A DNA stretch of 12,279 nt from Acidobacteriota bacterium (GCA_019510535.1 JAEKKE010000403.1:1-12279), one strand, 5' to 3'. Counted from the stretch's first letter, positions 1 through 7,165 are shown. Notes: generated by a model not told the origin, from the letters alone. Numbers and translations: made by a program.

Positions 1-405
1 GCAGAACTGGGCATCATGTTCCATCGGCGCGCCGCACTGGCTGCAGACACGGCCGTTGGCGACATAGGGATTATGGTTGTTCGCGAGAGGTGTTGTCGCT
101 GTGCCGCCGTTGAGAATCGTCTGCTGTAGTTGCAGAGCCAGCAGAGCGTTGTACTCCCGTACACGTCCCGGCATAAAGAAGCATTCGACCAACGCAATCA
201 GGCCGGGAAGTCCCGTCCAGAAGAAACAGAGGTACAGCACACCCATGCCATTGCGTTTCAGGTAGAAGTGATGTGCGCCGAAGCTTCCCAGGAAGAAAGC
301 GAACAGAATGCCTGCGACCTCATCTTTGCGCTGATTCTGGTACTCAGAGTAGAAGTACGCGCGCTGCACTTCCGTCATACCTGCTGTGTAAGGATCGCCT
401 GTCAT
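1..405 (-). CDS. TM2-domain membrane protein with C-terminal zinc ribbon (3' end beyond window)
   Basis: This gene is open from its start codon to the left edge, with 135 codons visible and no stop in the window. The ATG at 405-403 follows AGAGG on the minus strand with a 6-base gap, which supports this start. Residues 1-28 are polar. Residues 29-85 match the TM2 domain: a hydrophobic helix (VAGILFAFFLGSFG), the signature GAHHFYL at 43-49, a Gly/Met turn, and a second hydrophobic helix ending near residue 78. After a Gln/Asn-rich linker, residues 121-135 hold CxxCG and a further FC, the first three Cys of a rubredoxin-like zinc ribbon; the fourth ligand lies outside the window. TM2 proteins are small inner-membrane proteins with no firmly assigned biochemical role, so the function remains unknown. 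The gene is transcribed away from the 67-residue gene to its right. Confidence 0.85.
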   Translation of the reverse strand, partial: MTGDPYTAGMTEVQRAYFYSEYQNQRKDEVAGILFAFFLGSFGAHHFYLKRNGMGVLYLCFFWTGLPGLIALVECFFMPGRVREYNALLALQLQQTILNGGTATTPLANNHNPYVANGRVCSQCGAPMEHDAQFC

Positions 406-434
406 CAGATACCTCTTTCTGTCCCGTCTCCAGT

Positions 435-454
435 TACGTATTCCAGATACGTAT
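435..454. promoter_or_regulatory. Direct repeat TACGTAT x2 upstream of the TM2 gene
   Basis: TACGTAT occurs at 435-441 and again at 448-454, a 13-base period. Each copy contains the palindrome TACGTA. The pair lies 30-49 bases upstream of the TM2 gene start, where a promoter or operator would sit. The repeat is directly visible; a binding-site role is inference, since no regulator gene is nearby. Confidence 0.3.
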
Positions 455-550
455 GTGTGAGATAGGAGGTTCCGTACCATGTGTTTATGCCGGCATATGC
501 GTTCAATTGTGTCGCATTTTCGTTGGGAAATCGGTCCGGTTTTGTCGCAA

Positions 551-580
551 TTTACAGCTTCCCGGAAAGAGGCGCATGAT
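551..580 (+). promoter_or_regulatory. Putative sigma70-type promoter for the 67-residue gene
   Basis: TTTACA (551-556, one mismatch to TTGACA) and CATGAT (575-580, four of six to TATAAT) are separated by 18 bases. Transcription would start near 587 and give a leader of about 55 bases before the ATG at 642. Upstream lie two similar blocks, GTCGCATTTT (511-520) and GTCGCAATTT (544-553), 33 bases apart; the second overlaps the -35. This is assigned by consensus matching only. Confidence 0.35.
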
Positions 581-589
581 GCTTGGCAA

Positions 590-609
590 GGCAACGTGAG
601 GGCGTTGCC
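590..609 (+). promoter_or_regulatory. Leader hairpin upstream of the 67-residue gene
   Basis: GGCAACG (590-596) and CGTTGCC (603-609) form a perfect 7-bp stem around a 6-base loop, TGAGGG. It ends 22 bases before the ribosome binding site and has no following T-run, so it is not a terminator. It may stabilise the leader or modulate translation; that is inference. Confidence 0.35.
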
Positions 610-641
610 GCGATCTCTAATCGAATCGAGTGGAGGTTCTT

Positions 642-845
642 ATGCAGATTTCGAACGGTCAATGCGGTCTTTGTTCTCACTTCGGTGAGACGCATAGAGA
701 CAACAAACTTATCTCTATTGTCACCAGCCACCAGGCGGAAGCAACGGTAGTGGACGAATGCGGTCATCCGAAGCATTCCGGCCTCCATCTGAAGGTCACC
801 CCGATCAGCGGTTGCGACGGGTTTACCCCGGCGGCCGCAGCTTAG
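642..845 (+). CDS. Small Cys-rich protein of unknown function (67 aa)
   Basis: The ATG at 642 is preceded by GGAGG (632-636) at a 5-base gap, so this start is preferred over the in-frame GTG at 630. The protein has no signal peptide or membrane segment and should be cytoplasmic. It contains C8-x2-C11, C40 followed by GH, and C58 in GCDGF, plus His at 13, 18, 30, 42, 45 and 49. Four spaced Cys suggest a small zinc-binding or Fe-S-type fold, but the pattern matches no family I can name. It ends in FTPAAAA. The gene is a stand-alone unit with a plausible promoter, a leader hairpin, a strong ribosome binding site and a strong terminator 27 bases after the stop. This makes it a convincing real gene despite its size. 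Confidence 0.8.
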   Translation: MQISNGQCGLCSHFGETHRDNKLISIVTSHQAEATVVDECGHPKHSGLHLKVTPISGCDGFTPAAAA

Positions 846-871
846 TCTCCCTCACCCACCCATTTCACCTG

Positions 872-904
872 GAGGCTGCGCTATGCGCAGCCTCTTTCGT
901 TTTG
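872..904 (+). terminator. Rho-independent terminator after the 67-residue gene
   Basis: GAGGCTGCGC (872-881) and GCGCAGCCTC (885-894) form a perfect 10-bp stem with a 3-base loop (TAT). The stem is followed by TTTCGTTTT. Confidence 0.85.
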
Positions 905-965
905 GCTTGGACGGAGATACGCTAGGGCGTGCCCATTAATTCTGCTTCCACGGAGTAGGTCCCCT

Positions 966-3666
966 ATGAAACTGCGCATTGCAGCTCTCTTCTCTGCTCT
1001 TGTCCTCACCGTCTCTTCGTTAGCACAGACATCTGCGATCAAGGCGCCCACCATTGCCTACGAAGAGTACCGTCTGGGGTCGCACCGGCTTTGCTCATCT
1101 GTTCGAACACATGATGTTCGAAGGATCGCGGAATGTGGGTGAGAAGAACCACTTCAAGTATCTCGAGGCGGCCGGCGCATCCGACATCAACGGAAGCACG
1201 AACTTCGACCGTACGAATTACTTCGAGACGGTGCCCTCGAATCAGCTTGAGCTCGCCTTGTGGCTGGAGAGCGATCGCATGGGCTTTCTGCTGGATACGT
1301 TGGACCGCGCCAAGCTGACTAATCAGCGGGATGTTGTGCGCAATGAGCGCCGGCAGTCGCGTGAGAACCAGCCGTACGGTGTTGTGGAAGAAGAGGTCTA
1401 CGGCAACCTGTTCCCGGAGCCGCATCCCTACCATGGTGTCGTGATCGGCTCGCATAAAGACATCGAGGCTGCACGCCTGGTGGACGTTCGCGACTTCTTC
1501 AAGACCTACTATGCGCCGAACAATGCCACGCTGGTCGTCGCCGGTAGCTTCGATAAGGCGCAGGTAAAGGCTCTGGTGGAGAAGTACTTTGGTCCCTTGC
1601 AGAAGGGTGAGACGGTACCGAAGCTCGATGTCGTGACGCCATCGATCACCACAGAGAAGCGACTGACGGTGACCGATACCGTGCAACTGGAGAAGGTCTA
1701 TCTTGCATGGCTCTCGCCCAAGGCGTTTGCTCCCGGCGATGCCGAGATGGATATCTCAGCCGATGTGCTGGGCGGCGGACGTTCCAGCCGCCTGTATAAG
1801 AAGCTGGTCTACGAACAGCAGATCGCACAGGCAGCGCAGTGCTACAACGAATCAGCTCAGGTGGCTTCGATCTTCAATTGCGAGATCACGGCACGTCCCG
1901 GCACTAAGGCGGCTGATCTGGAGAAGGCCGCGAACGCGGTGATCGATGAGTTTCTGAAGAACGGTGCGACGCCGGAAGAGCTCGAGCGTGCTCGCACCAA
2001 GTCCATCGCCAGCCTGATTCGCCCCCTGGAGCGCATTGGCGTTGTTGCAGACAAGCTGAACTACTACAACCATTTCACCGGCGATCCCGGATATCTTCCG
2101 AAAGATATCGCCCGCTATCAGAATGCGGATGGCGCTTCCGTGATGAAGTATGCCCAGGATCTGCTGGCGAGTAATCATCGTGTCGTTGTCTATGGTGTGC
2201 CTGGCGAGAAGGTCATTCATGATGTTGCGCGCAGTCCGGAGAATACGGATGCCGACGTCAAGATCGAAAAGGAATACACCGCTGAGTTCGACGCAGCGCA
2301 GGTCTGGCGCAAGACTGCGCCAAAGCCCGGACCGACGCCCTCGTTCGCTCTACCGGTGCCACAAACCTTTACGCTCGCGAATGGCTTGAAGGTCTATGTG
2401 GCGGAGAACCATAAGCTGCCGCTCTTTGCTGCGAACCTGGTCTCACTCAGTGGGGCCTCGCAGGATCCGGCAGATAAGCCCGGTGTTGCCGGCTTCGCTG
2501 CAGCGATGCTGACCGAGGGGACGAAGACCCGCTCAGCAACGGCGATTGCAGACCAGACGGGAGACCTTGCGCTCTCGCTTAACGGCACTGCTACCTCTGA
2601 TGCGATGAGTGTCTCTGTAGGAGGACTGACAACGAAGCTGGACAATGCTGTCGACCTCTTTGCGGACGTCGCTTTGCATCCCGCCTTCGATGGAAGTGAG
2701 GTGGAGCGTGTTCGAAAGCGTCGCCTGACGCAGTTGCTGCAGCAGCGCGACCAGCCGCCGATTGTGGCGCAGCAGGTCGGTGTTGCCGCCCTGTTTGGTC
2801 CGACGAGTGCCTACGGACACAACTCGCTCGGCAAGCCGGATTCGGTGAAGGAGATCTCTTCGGCCGATCTGTCAGGCTTCTACACGAAGAATGTCGGTCC
2901 GAAGAACTCGGCTCTGGTGTTGTCCGGCGATATCACGCTAGCCAAAGCGCGTGCGCTGGCAACAAAGTACTTTGGCGGATGGACGGGAACGGCCTCTGCG
3001 CCGACACCTCCAACCGCTCCGGCTGCGGCCACCAAGCGCGTGATCCTGGTGGACAAACCCGGTGCTCCGCAGACTGCGCTCTATGCCTTCCAGCTTGGCC
3101 TGCCTCGTTCCACTCCCGATTATGTGCCGGTGGTGGTGATGAACACCATGCTGGGCGACCTGTTCTCCAGCCGCATCAACATGAACCTGCGTGAGGAGCA
3201 CGGTTATACCTACGGCGCAAGCTCACGCTTCACCTTTCGCCGTGGCAACGGGCCGTTCCTGGCTGGTGCTTCTGTTCGTACGGACGTGACTGCTCCCGCA
3301 GCCAAGGAGCTGGTGCATGAGCTGACGCGTATCCGCACCGAGCCGTTGAGCGATAGTGAGCTGAAGATGGCGCGCGATAGCTATGCACGTTCACTGCCAG
3401 GCGAGTTCGAGACCAACGCCGGCGTGGTAGGGGCCATGGGCAATATCTTCACCTATGGTTTGCCACTCACATACTACCGTGCCCTGCCGGCGAAGGTCGA
3501 TGCTGTCACGTCGAAGCAGGCCGCGGATGCAGCGACTTCCTATATCCATCCAGACCAGATGATTCTGGTTGCCGTCGGCGACAAGGCCAAGATAGAAGCC
3601 GGGCTGAAGGACCTGAACCTGGCGCCGATCGAGGAGTGGACCGTCGACGCAACACCGAAGCAGTAG
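966..3666 (+). pseudogene. Two-domain M16 zinc metallopeptidase, N-terminus disrupted by deletion and frameshift
   Basis: M16 (insulinase/pitrilysin) peptidases are clamshell zinc proteases; secreted two-domain forms cleave peptides outside the cytoplasm. The ATG at 966, with GGAG at 952-955, opens a signal peptide (MKLRIAALFSALVLTVSSLAQ) and continues to YEEYRL near 1076. That frame stops at 1140-1142. The peptidase continues in another frame (open from TTG 1054 to TAG 3666, 870 codons): GRTGFAHLFEH carries the HxxEH zinc motif at 1096-1110, and the third ligand Glu lies in NERRQS (1345-1347). The second, catalytically inactive half has FTLANGL near 2370 and REEHGYTYG near 3190. In that half about 35 residues separate FTL from GVAGF; in the first half almost nothing separates YRL from GRTGF. 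So about 104 bases (length congruent to 2 mod 3) seem lost at 1071-1078. An internally initiated product would lack the export signal and the first beta-strands. The deletion is inferred, not compared with a homologue. Confidence 0.85.
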
Positions 3667-3700
3667 AAAGGCCGCGCATTGCGCGGCCTTTCTTATTTTG
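3667..3700 (+). terminator. Rho-independent terminator after the M16 gene
   Basis: AAAGGCCGCGC (3667-3677) and GCGCGGCCTTT (3681-3691) form a perfect 11-bp stem with an ATT loop, followed by CTTATTTTG. The stem begins at the base after the stop codon. Confidence 0.9.
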
Positions 3701-3724
3701 TTGTATCGAGCTGCAAGAAGCCTT

Positions 3725-3733
3725 TGCTATAAC
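3725..3733 (+). promoter_or_regulatory. Extended -10 promoter motif
   Basis: TG-C-TATAAC is a good extended -10 element. A -35 at the correct distance is not evident; TTGTAT at 3701 is 21 bases away. Transcription would start near 3740 and run through the T-arm-like hairpin towards the slipin gene, giving a leader of about 207 bases. A second -10-like TAGAAT sits at 3883-3888. Which one serves the slipin gene cannot be decided here. Confidence 0.4.
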
Positions 3734-3797
3734 TCATGACAGTCGCTTCCGAACGCGAGCGGAGCCATCGGCTCTTCAAGTGGTAGATGGTTGCGAT

Positions 3798-3814
3798 TCT
3801 GGTTCGATTCCAGA
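3798..3814 (+). other. tRNA T-arm-like hairpin without a complete cloverleaf
   Basis: TCTGG-TTCGATT-CCAGA is an ideal tRNA T-arm: a 5-bp stem and a 7-base TTCRA-type loop. AGTGGTAGA at 3779-3787, just upstream, resembles a D-loop. Only about 10 bases separate the two, which leaves no room for an anticodon arm. The seven bases after the T-stem (CTTGCAT) have no acceptor partner at the right distance. It could be a tRNA remnant or chance. Confidence 0.25.
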
Positions 3815-3947
3815 CTTGCATTGGTCATGCTTATGCACGGCAGGTTGCGGAGGGCGGGAAACTGATTGAAGGGCCATGTGGATAGAATCCCCGCCTGACG
3901 ATGAGCGCCTTCCGCAGTCTGATTCACGCCGTGTTTGGGGGAGCTGT

Positions 3948-4601
3948 ATGGGGTTCACAATTGCTGCGCTGTTGGTTGTAGCCATTCTGTTGCTTGCCGC
4001 AGCAAGAAAGCTGATTTTCCCGCGACAGGTTCTGGTGCAGCAGTACCAGCGAGGTCAGGTGTTAACTGTTCCCGGGCAGGAGGTGCTTAGCTCAGATGGC
4101 ATGTCCTTCAAGGTGACGGCAGCCGGAGAGTTTCAGGTCGAAGACGCCGCGATGAGCGTACACACTACCGTCAATCCCGTAGTCAATCTCTATTTCCATG
4201 CGCAGCAGGCACTACGTGAAGTGCTGGCGGGAATTCCGTTTGAGCGGATTCTGGAAGATCGAACAAGTCTGAATACAGCTTTATATGACATGGTGGCCCC
4301 CCACGCTGCCACGATGGGCCTGAAGCTTCATAACCTTCAGATTCGTGACGTGATGCTTTCTGGAGAACTGAAACGGGCTTTCGCTCAGACTCTTACTGCG
4401 CAGAAAGAAGGACTCGCAGCTCTGGAGCGTGCTCGTGGAGAAACGGCGGCCCTGCGTAGCCTGGCAAATGCGGCACGGCTTATGGAGGAGAATCCTGCTC
4501 TGTTGCAGTTGCGTGCTCTTCAGACCGTGGAGGCTACGAAGGGAAATACGTTGGTGCTTGGTTTGGGTGCTCGTGATGTTGTGGTGAAGAAATCCGAGTA
4601 A
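3948..4601 (+). CDS. Slipin-like SPFH/band 7 membrane protein, probably internally deleted
   Basis: The ATG at 3948 follows GGGGGAG (3937-3943) and places a hydrophobic helix at residues 4-20, so it is preferred over the in-frame upstream start at 3876. The 217-residue product has an N-terminal membrane anchor. It then has an SPFH core: VPGQEVLSSDGMSFKV at 41-56, QQALREVLAGIPFERIL at 86-102 and LKLHNLQIRDVMLSGELK at 125-142. It ends with an Ala/Glu-rich helix (EGLAALERARGETAALRSLANAARL) and a hydrophobic tail. SPFH proteins oligomerise on membranes and organise microdomains; the client is unknown. Slipins normally carry some 30-40 residues between the YxRG motif after the anchor and the GQEVL strand. 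Here YQRG (33-36) runs directly into QVLTVPGQEV, so a piece is probably missing in frame around 4053-4056. The gene is convergent with nth, their stops 4 bases apart. Confidence 0.75.
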   Translation: MGFTIAALLVVAILLLAAARKLIFPRQVLVQQYQRGQVLTVPGQEVLSSDGMSFKVTAAGEFQVEDAAMSVHTTVNPVVNLYFHAQQALREVLAGIPFERILEDRTSLNTALYDMVAPHAATMGLKLHNLQIRDVMLSGELKRAFAQTLTAQKEGLAALERARGETAALRSLANAARLMEENPALLQLRALQTVEATKGNTLVLGLGARDVVVKKSE

Positions 4602-4621
4602 TCCATTAATCTACCGGATAT

Positions 4622-4649
4622 GGGCCACGCTTCGGCGTGGCCCTTTCCT
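4622..4649 (+). terminator. Hairpin terminator after the slipin gene, inside the end of nth
   Basis: GGGCCACGC (4622-4630) and GCGTGGCCC (4635-4643) form a perfect 9-bp stem closed by the stable TTCG tetraloop, followed by TTTCCTT on the plus strand. It lies 20 bases beyond the slipin stop and within the last codons of nth. The minus strand lacks a T-run after the stem. Confidence 0.65.
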
Positions 4650-4725
4650 TGGCCGTCGGGCATAGATCGAGCAGTGGGCACTTGCCGCAGCGCAGCTCAT
4701 TCTTCGTGCACAGCGTCTGGCCATG

Positions 4726-4777
4726 CAGCTTGAAGAGCGAGTGATCTTCGTCAGCTTGAAGAGCGAGTGATCTTCGT
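4726..4777. repeat. Perfect 26-bp tandem duplication inside nth
   Basis: The 26 bases at 4726-4751 (starting CAGCTTGAAG, ending ATCTTCGT) are repeated without mismatch at 4752-4777. On the minus strand the unit covers the codons for DEDHSLFKL, which therefore appears in two reading frames. Since 26 is not a multiple of three, the copy shifts the frame. Perfect identity suggests a recent slippage event or an assembly artefact. Confidence 0.95.
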
Positions 4778-5400
4778 CCAACATCTCCGGCGTCCAGTCC
4801 TCGGGCACCAGCGCCATCAGATCCACTTCTACCTGGCGCGCATCGGCTTTGGGAGAGCTCAGACCCAGCCGCTGCGCAATGCGTTGATGATGGCCGTCGA
4901 TACATAGCGCGCGGCGACGTAATGTGGTGAAGTTGACGACAGCCGCGGAGGTCTTCACACCGACACCTGGAAGCTGCTCGATCCAGGCGCGGATCTTCTC
5001 GGTGCGATATCGTCCCAGCGGCTCCAATCGCAGCACACCAATGCGATCGCTGATCTGCTGGAGTGTTTCTTTCAATTGGTGCGATTTCTTCTCGTAGTGC
5101 GTTACCGGGCGAATGACTTCTTCGATCTCCGCGATAGAGGCATCGCGCAGCCGCGTCCAGTCACCCTGCCAGCCATCGAAGCGGTTGCGCAGGTCGCGGA
5201 TGATCTGCAGCGATACTTCTGTCTTGGTACGCGCCGAGAGCAGCGAGTAGATCAACTGCGTGAGCGGATCCCACACATCGCGCGGAGCAGGCTTGCCATA
5301 GAAGGCAAGCAGCCGCTGATGCAGCTCAGGCAGGATGTTCGGCGGCGTGGGTTCGAAGAGCGAAGGCATTGACCTACAGTGAAAATGCTTTGGACAATAC

Positions 5401-5427
5401 AAAGGCCGCGAGCGAATCGCGGCCTTT
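5401..5427 (-). terminator. Rho-independent terminator after rpoD
   Basis: AAAGGCCGCGA (5401-5411) and TCGCGGCCTTT (5417-5427) form a perfect 11-bp stem with a 5-base loop. Read on the minus strand, the stem ends in TTT followed by GTATTGTC. Its arm shares AAAGGCCGCG with the terminator at 3667. A second hairpin, CTAACGC/GCGTTAG (5436-5442 and 5450-5456), overlaps the rpoD stop codon. Confidence 0.8.
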
Positions 5428-5452
5428 GTTCTATGCTAACGCGGGGTTTGCG

Positions 5453-7165
5453 TTAGATTTCCTTCACGCCATCGACGAAGGCGCGCAGCTTGCGGCTGCG
5501 GCTGGGATGACGCAGCTTGCGCAGTGCCTTGGCTTCGATCTGGCGGATGCGCTCGCGGGTGACCTGGAAGCTCTGGCCGACTTCCTCGAGCGTATGCTCG
5601 GAGCCGTCTTCGAGGCCGAAGCGCATCTTGATCACGCGCTCTTCGCGCGGGGTCAGTGTGCGCAGTACCTGCGAGGTGTACTCCTTCAGGTTTACCGAGA
5701 TCACGGCGTCGGACGGAGAGACCGCCATGCGGTCTTCGATGAAGTCGCCAAGGTGCGAATCTTCCTCTTCACCGATCGGCGTCTCCAGCGAGATGGGCTC
5801 CTGCGCGATCTTCAGGACCTTGCGGACCTTCGCGACCGGGATATCCATACGCTTCGCGATCTCTTCCGAGCTGGGCTCGCGGCCGAGCTCCTGTACAAGC
5901 TGACGGCTGGTGCGGATCAGTTTGTTGATGGTCTCGATCATGTGCACCGGGATTCGGATGGTGCGGGCCTGATCCGCGATGGCGCGGGTGATAGCCTGAC
6001 GGATCCACCAGGTGGCGTAGGTCGAGAACTTATAACCGCGGCGGTACTCGAATTTATCGACGGCCTTCATCAGACCGATGTTGCCTTCCTGAATCAGGTC
6101 GAGGAACTGCAGCCCGCGATTGGTGTACTTCTTCGCGATGGAGACCACGAGACGAAGGTTGGCTTCGATCAGCTCGCGCTTGGCCTTCTCCGCGTCCATG
6201 TCGCCCTGGATCATCTCGCGCTGCGTGCGCTTCAGCTCATCGATGGTGAGGCCGGCTTCGCTCTCCAAGCGCTCCAGATCCACGCGGCAGTTCTTCTGCT
6301 GGCGGCGGTACTCCTTCTTCAGCTCTTCGGAACGCGAAGCTTCGAACTTCTGGTCCAGAGACTTGATCTGGCGCTCCAGCGTGCGCATGGAGTCGACGGT
6401 CTTGTTGACCTTGTCGAGCAGACGCTTCTTCTCGGAGTTGGTGTACTTCAGCTCGCGCACAATGCGCGTCGCCTTCACACGCTCGCGGCCCACCAGCCAG
6501 CGGTGCTTGCGCTGGTCCTTCTGCGACTTCAGCTTGCCGTCTGCCAGCTTGGCCGTGTACTCCTCGGCCTTCTTCTGGTGATTGGAGATAGCGTCGATCT
6601 TCTTGACGGTCGCCTTGACACGCGACATCAGAATCTCTTCGGTCAGCTCTTCTTCGTCGAAGGTGACAACTTCCTTGATGTTGCGGACGCCGCGCTTCAG
6701 GTCATCGCCAAGAGCGAGAATCTCGCGAATGACGATCGGCGAGCGCGAGATCGCCTTCATGACGCGCAACTGGCCGCGCTCAATGCGCTTCGCGATCTCA
6801 ACTTCGCCCTCACGGGTGAGCAGCGGAACCGTACCCATCTCGCGCAGATACATGCGCACGGGGTCGTTGGTCTTCTCAAGCTGTCCCGGAGTCAGGTCAA
6901 GCTCAACGTCCTCATCCTCAGAGTCCAGATCGTAGGAGTCGCGCTTGTCGAACTTTGCGTCAGGCGACAGAACATCGATACCCTGCGTATTGATCGTCGT
7001 CAGCAGGTCATCCAGATCATCTGGATTGGTCATGTCGCCTGGAATCAGGTCGTTCGCCTCGCCGTAGGTGAGGTAGCCCTTCTCTTTACCGGCATCGATC
7101 AGCTTATCCAGACTGTCCTGGTCTAGCGCTGTCTCTCCGAAATTATCCATTTCCTCGTTAGCCAC
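5453..7165 (-). CDS. rpoD: RNA polymerase primary sigma factor (sigma70/RpoD)
   Basis: This is the housekeeping sigma factor that directs core RNA polymerase to -35/-10 promoters. From a GTG at 7165 it has 570 residues. Region 1.1 is near 16-42 (LDKLIDAGKEKGYLTYGEANDLIP). Region 1.2 is near 101-131 (DPVRMYLREMGTVPLLTREGE). A long charged non-conserved insert follows to about 327. Region 2 is at about 328-417, with NLRLVVSIAKKY, LIQEGNIGLMKAVDKF and the -10-binding helix YATWWIRQAI. Region 3 follows, then region 4 at about 505-570, with the -35-binding helix-turn-helix TLEEVGQSFQVTRERIRQIE. All core motifs are intact. The GTG is chosen because AAGGGA lies 6 bases upstream. An ATG at 7150 has GAGG too close (2 bases), and the frame stays open to a GTG at 7234, so the start is uncertain by about 20 residues. 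The gene appears monocistronic. Confidence 0.97.
   Translation of the reverse strand: MANEEMDNFGETALDQDSLDKLIDAGKEKGYLTYGEANDLIPGDMTNPDDLDDLLTTINTQGIDVLSPDAKFDKRDSYDLDSEDEDVELDLTPGQLEKTNDPVRMYLREMGTVPLLTREGEVEIAKRIERGQLRVMKAISRSPIVIREILALGDDLKRGVRNIKEVVTFDEEELTEEILMSRVKATVKKIDAISNHQKKAEEYTAKLADGKLKSQKDQRKHRWLVGRERVKATRIVRELKYTNSEKKRLLDKVNKTVDSMRTLERQIKSLDQKFEASRSEELKKEYRRQQKNCRVDLERLESEAGLTIDELKRTQREMIQGDMDAEKAKRELIEANLRLVVSIAKKYTNRGLQFLDLIQEGNIGLMKAVDKFEYRRGYKFSTYATWWIRQAITRAIADQARTIRIPVHMIETINKLIRTSRQLVQELGREPSSEEIAKRMDIPVAKVRKVLKIAQEPISLETPIGEEEDSHLGDFIEDRMAVSPSDAVISVNLKEYTSQVLRTLTPREERVIKMRFGLEDGSEHTLEEVGQSFQVTRERIRQIEAKALRKLRHPSRSRKLRAFVDGVKEI

Larger units (their letters stand above)
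4606..5369 (-). pseudogene. nth: Endonuclease III-like DNA glycosylase/AP lyase, frameshifted by a 26-bp duplication
   Basis: This is a base-excision repair enzyme of the HhH-GPD family, which removes oxidised pyrimidines and nicks at the resulting abasic site. The likely start is ATG at 5369 (MPSLFEP), with a weak AGG 4 bases upstream. The helix-hairpin-helix LPGVGVKT ends at catalytic Lys139, and the catalytic Asp is Asp158 in IDGHHQR (usually VDTH). At 4726-4777 a tandem duplication adds 26 bases. The frame then leaves DEDHSLFKL for an unrelated Arg/Ser-rich tail that stops at 4611. The true C-terminus lies in the other frame: HGQTLC, then the Fe-S pattern C-x6-C-x2-C-x5-C (CTKNELRCGKCPLLDLC), stopping at 4606. 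Removing one repeat copy restores a 245-residue enzyme. As read, the product lacks the 4Fe-4S cluster and is probably inactive. Confidence 0.85.

Noticed and set aside
1039..1686. 215-codon minus-strand frame inside the M16 gene
   Set aside because: It is fully contained in a clearly coding plus-strand region with recognisable M16 motifs, and has no ribosome binding site or family resemblance.
3761..3825. A complete tRNA gene starting at GGAGCCA
   Set aside because: GGAGCCA would need TGGCTCC after the T-arm, but CTTGCAT is found. No anticodon arm fits. Only the T-arm-like hairpin is reported.
4611..4725. The frameshifted Arg/Ser-rich tail of the nth frame as a real protein end
   Set aside because: The other frame over the same bases encodes the conserved four-Cys Fe-S pattern, and removing one 26-bp copy connects it to the N-terminal part.
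5369..7126. 585-codon open frame on the plus strand, rich in Leu, Ala and Asp
   Set aside because: It lies antisense to rpoD almost end to end and has no domain-like motif. It is the usual long mirror frame of a GC-rich gene with biased codon use.
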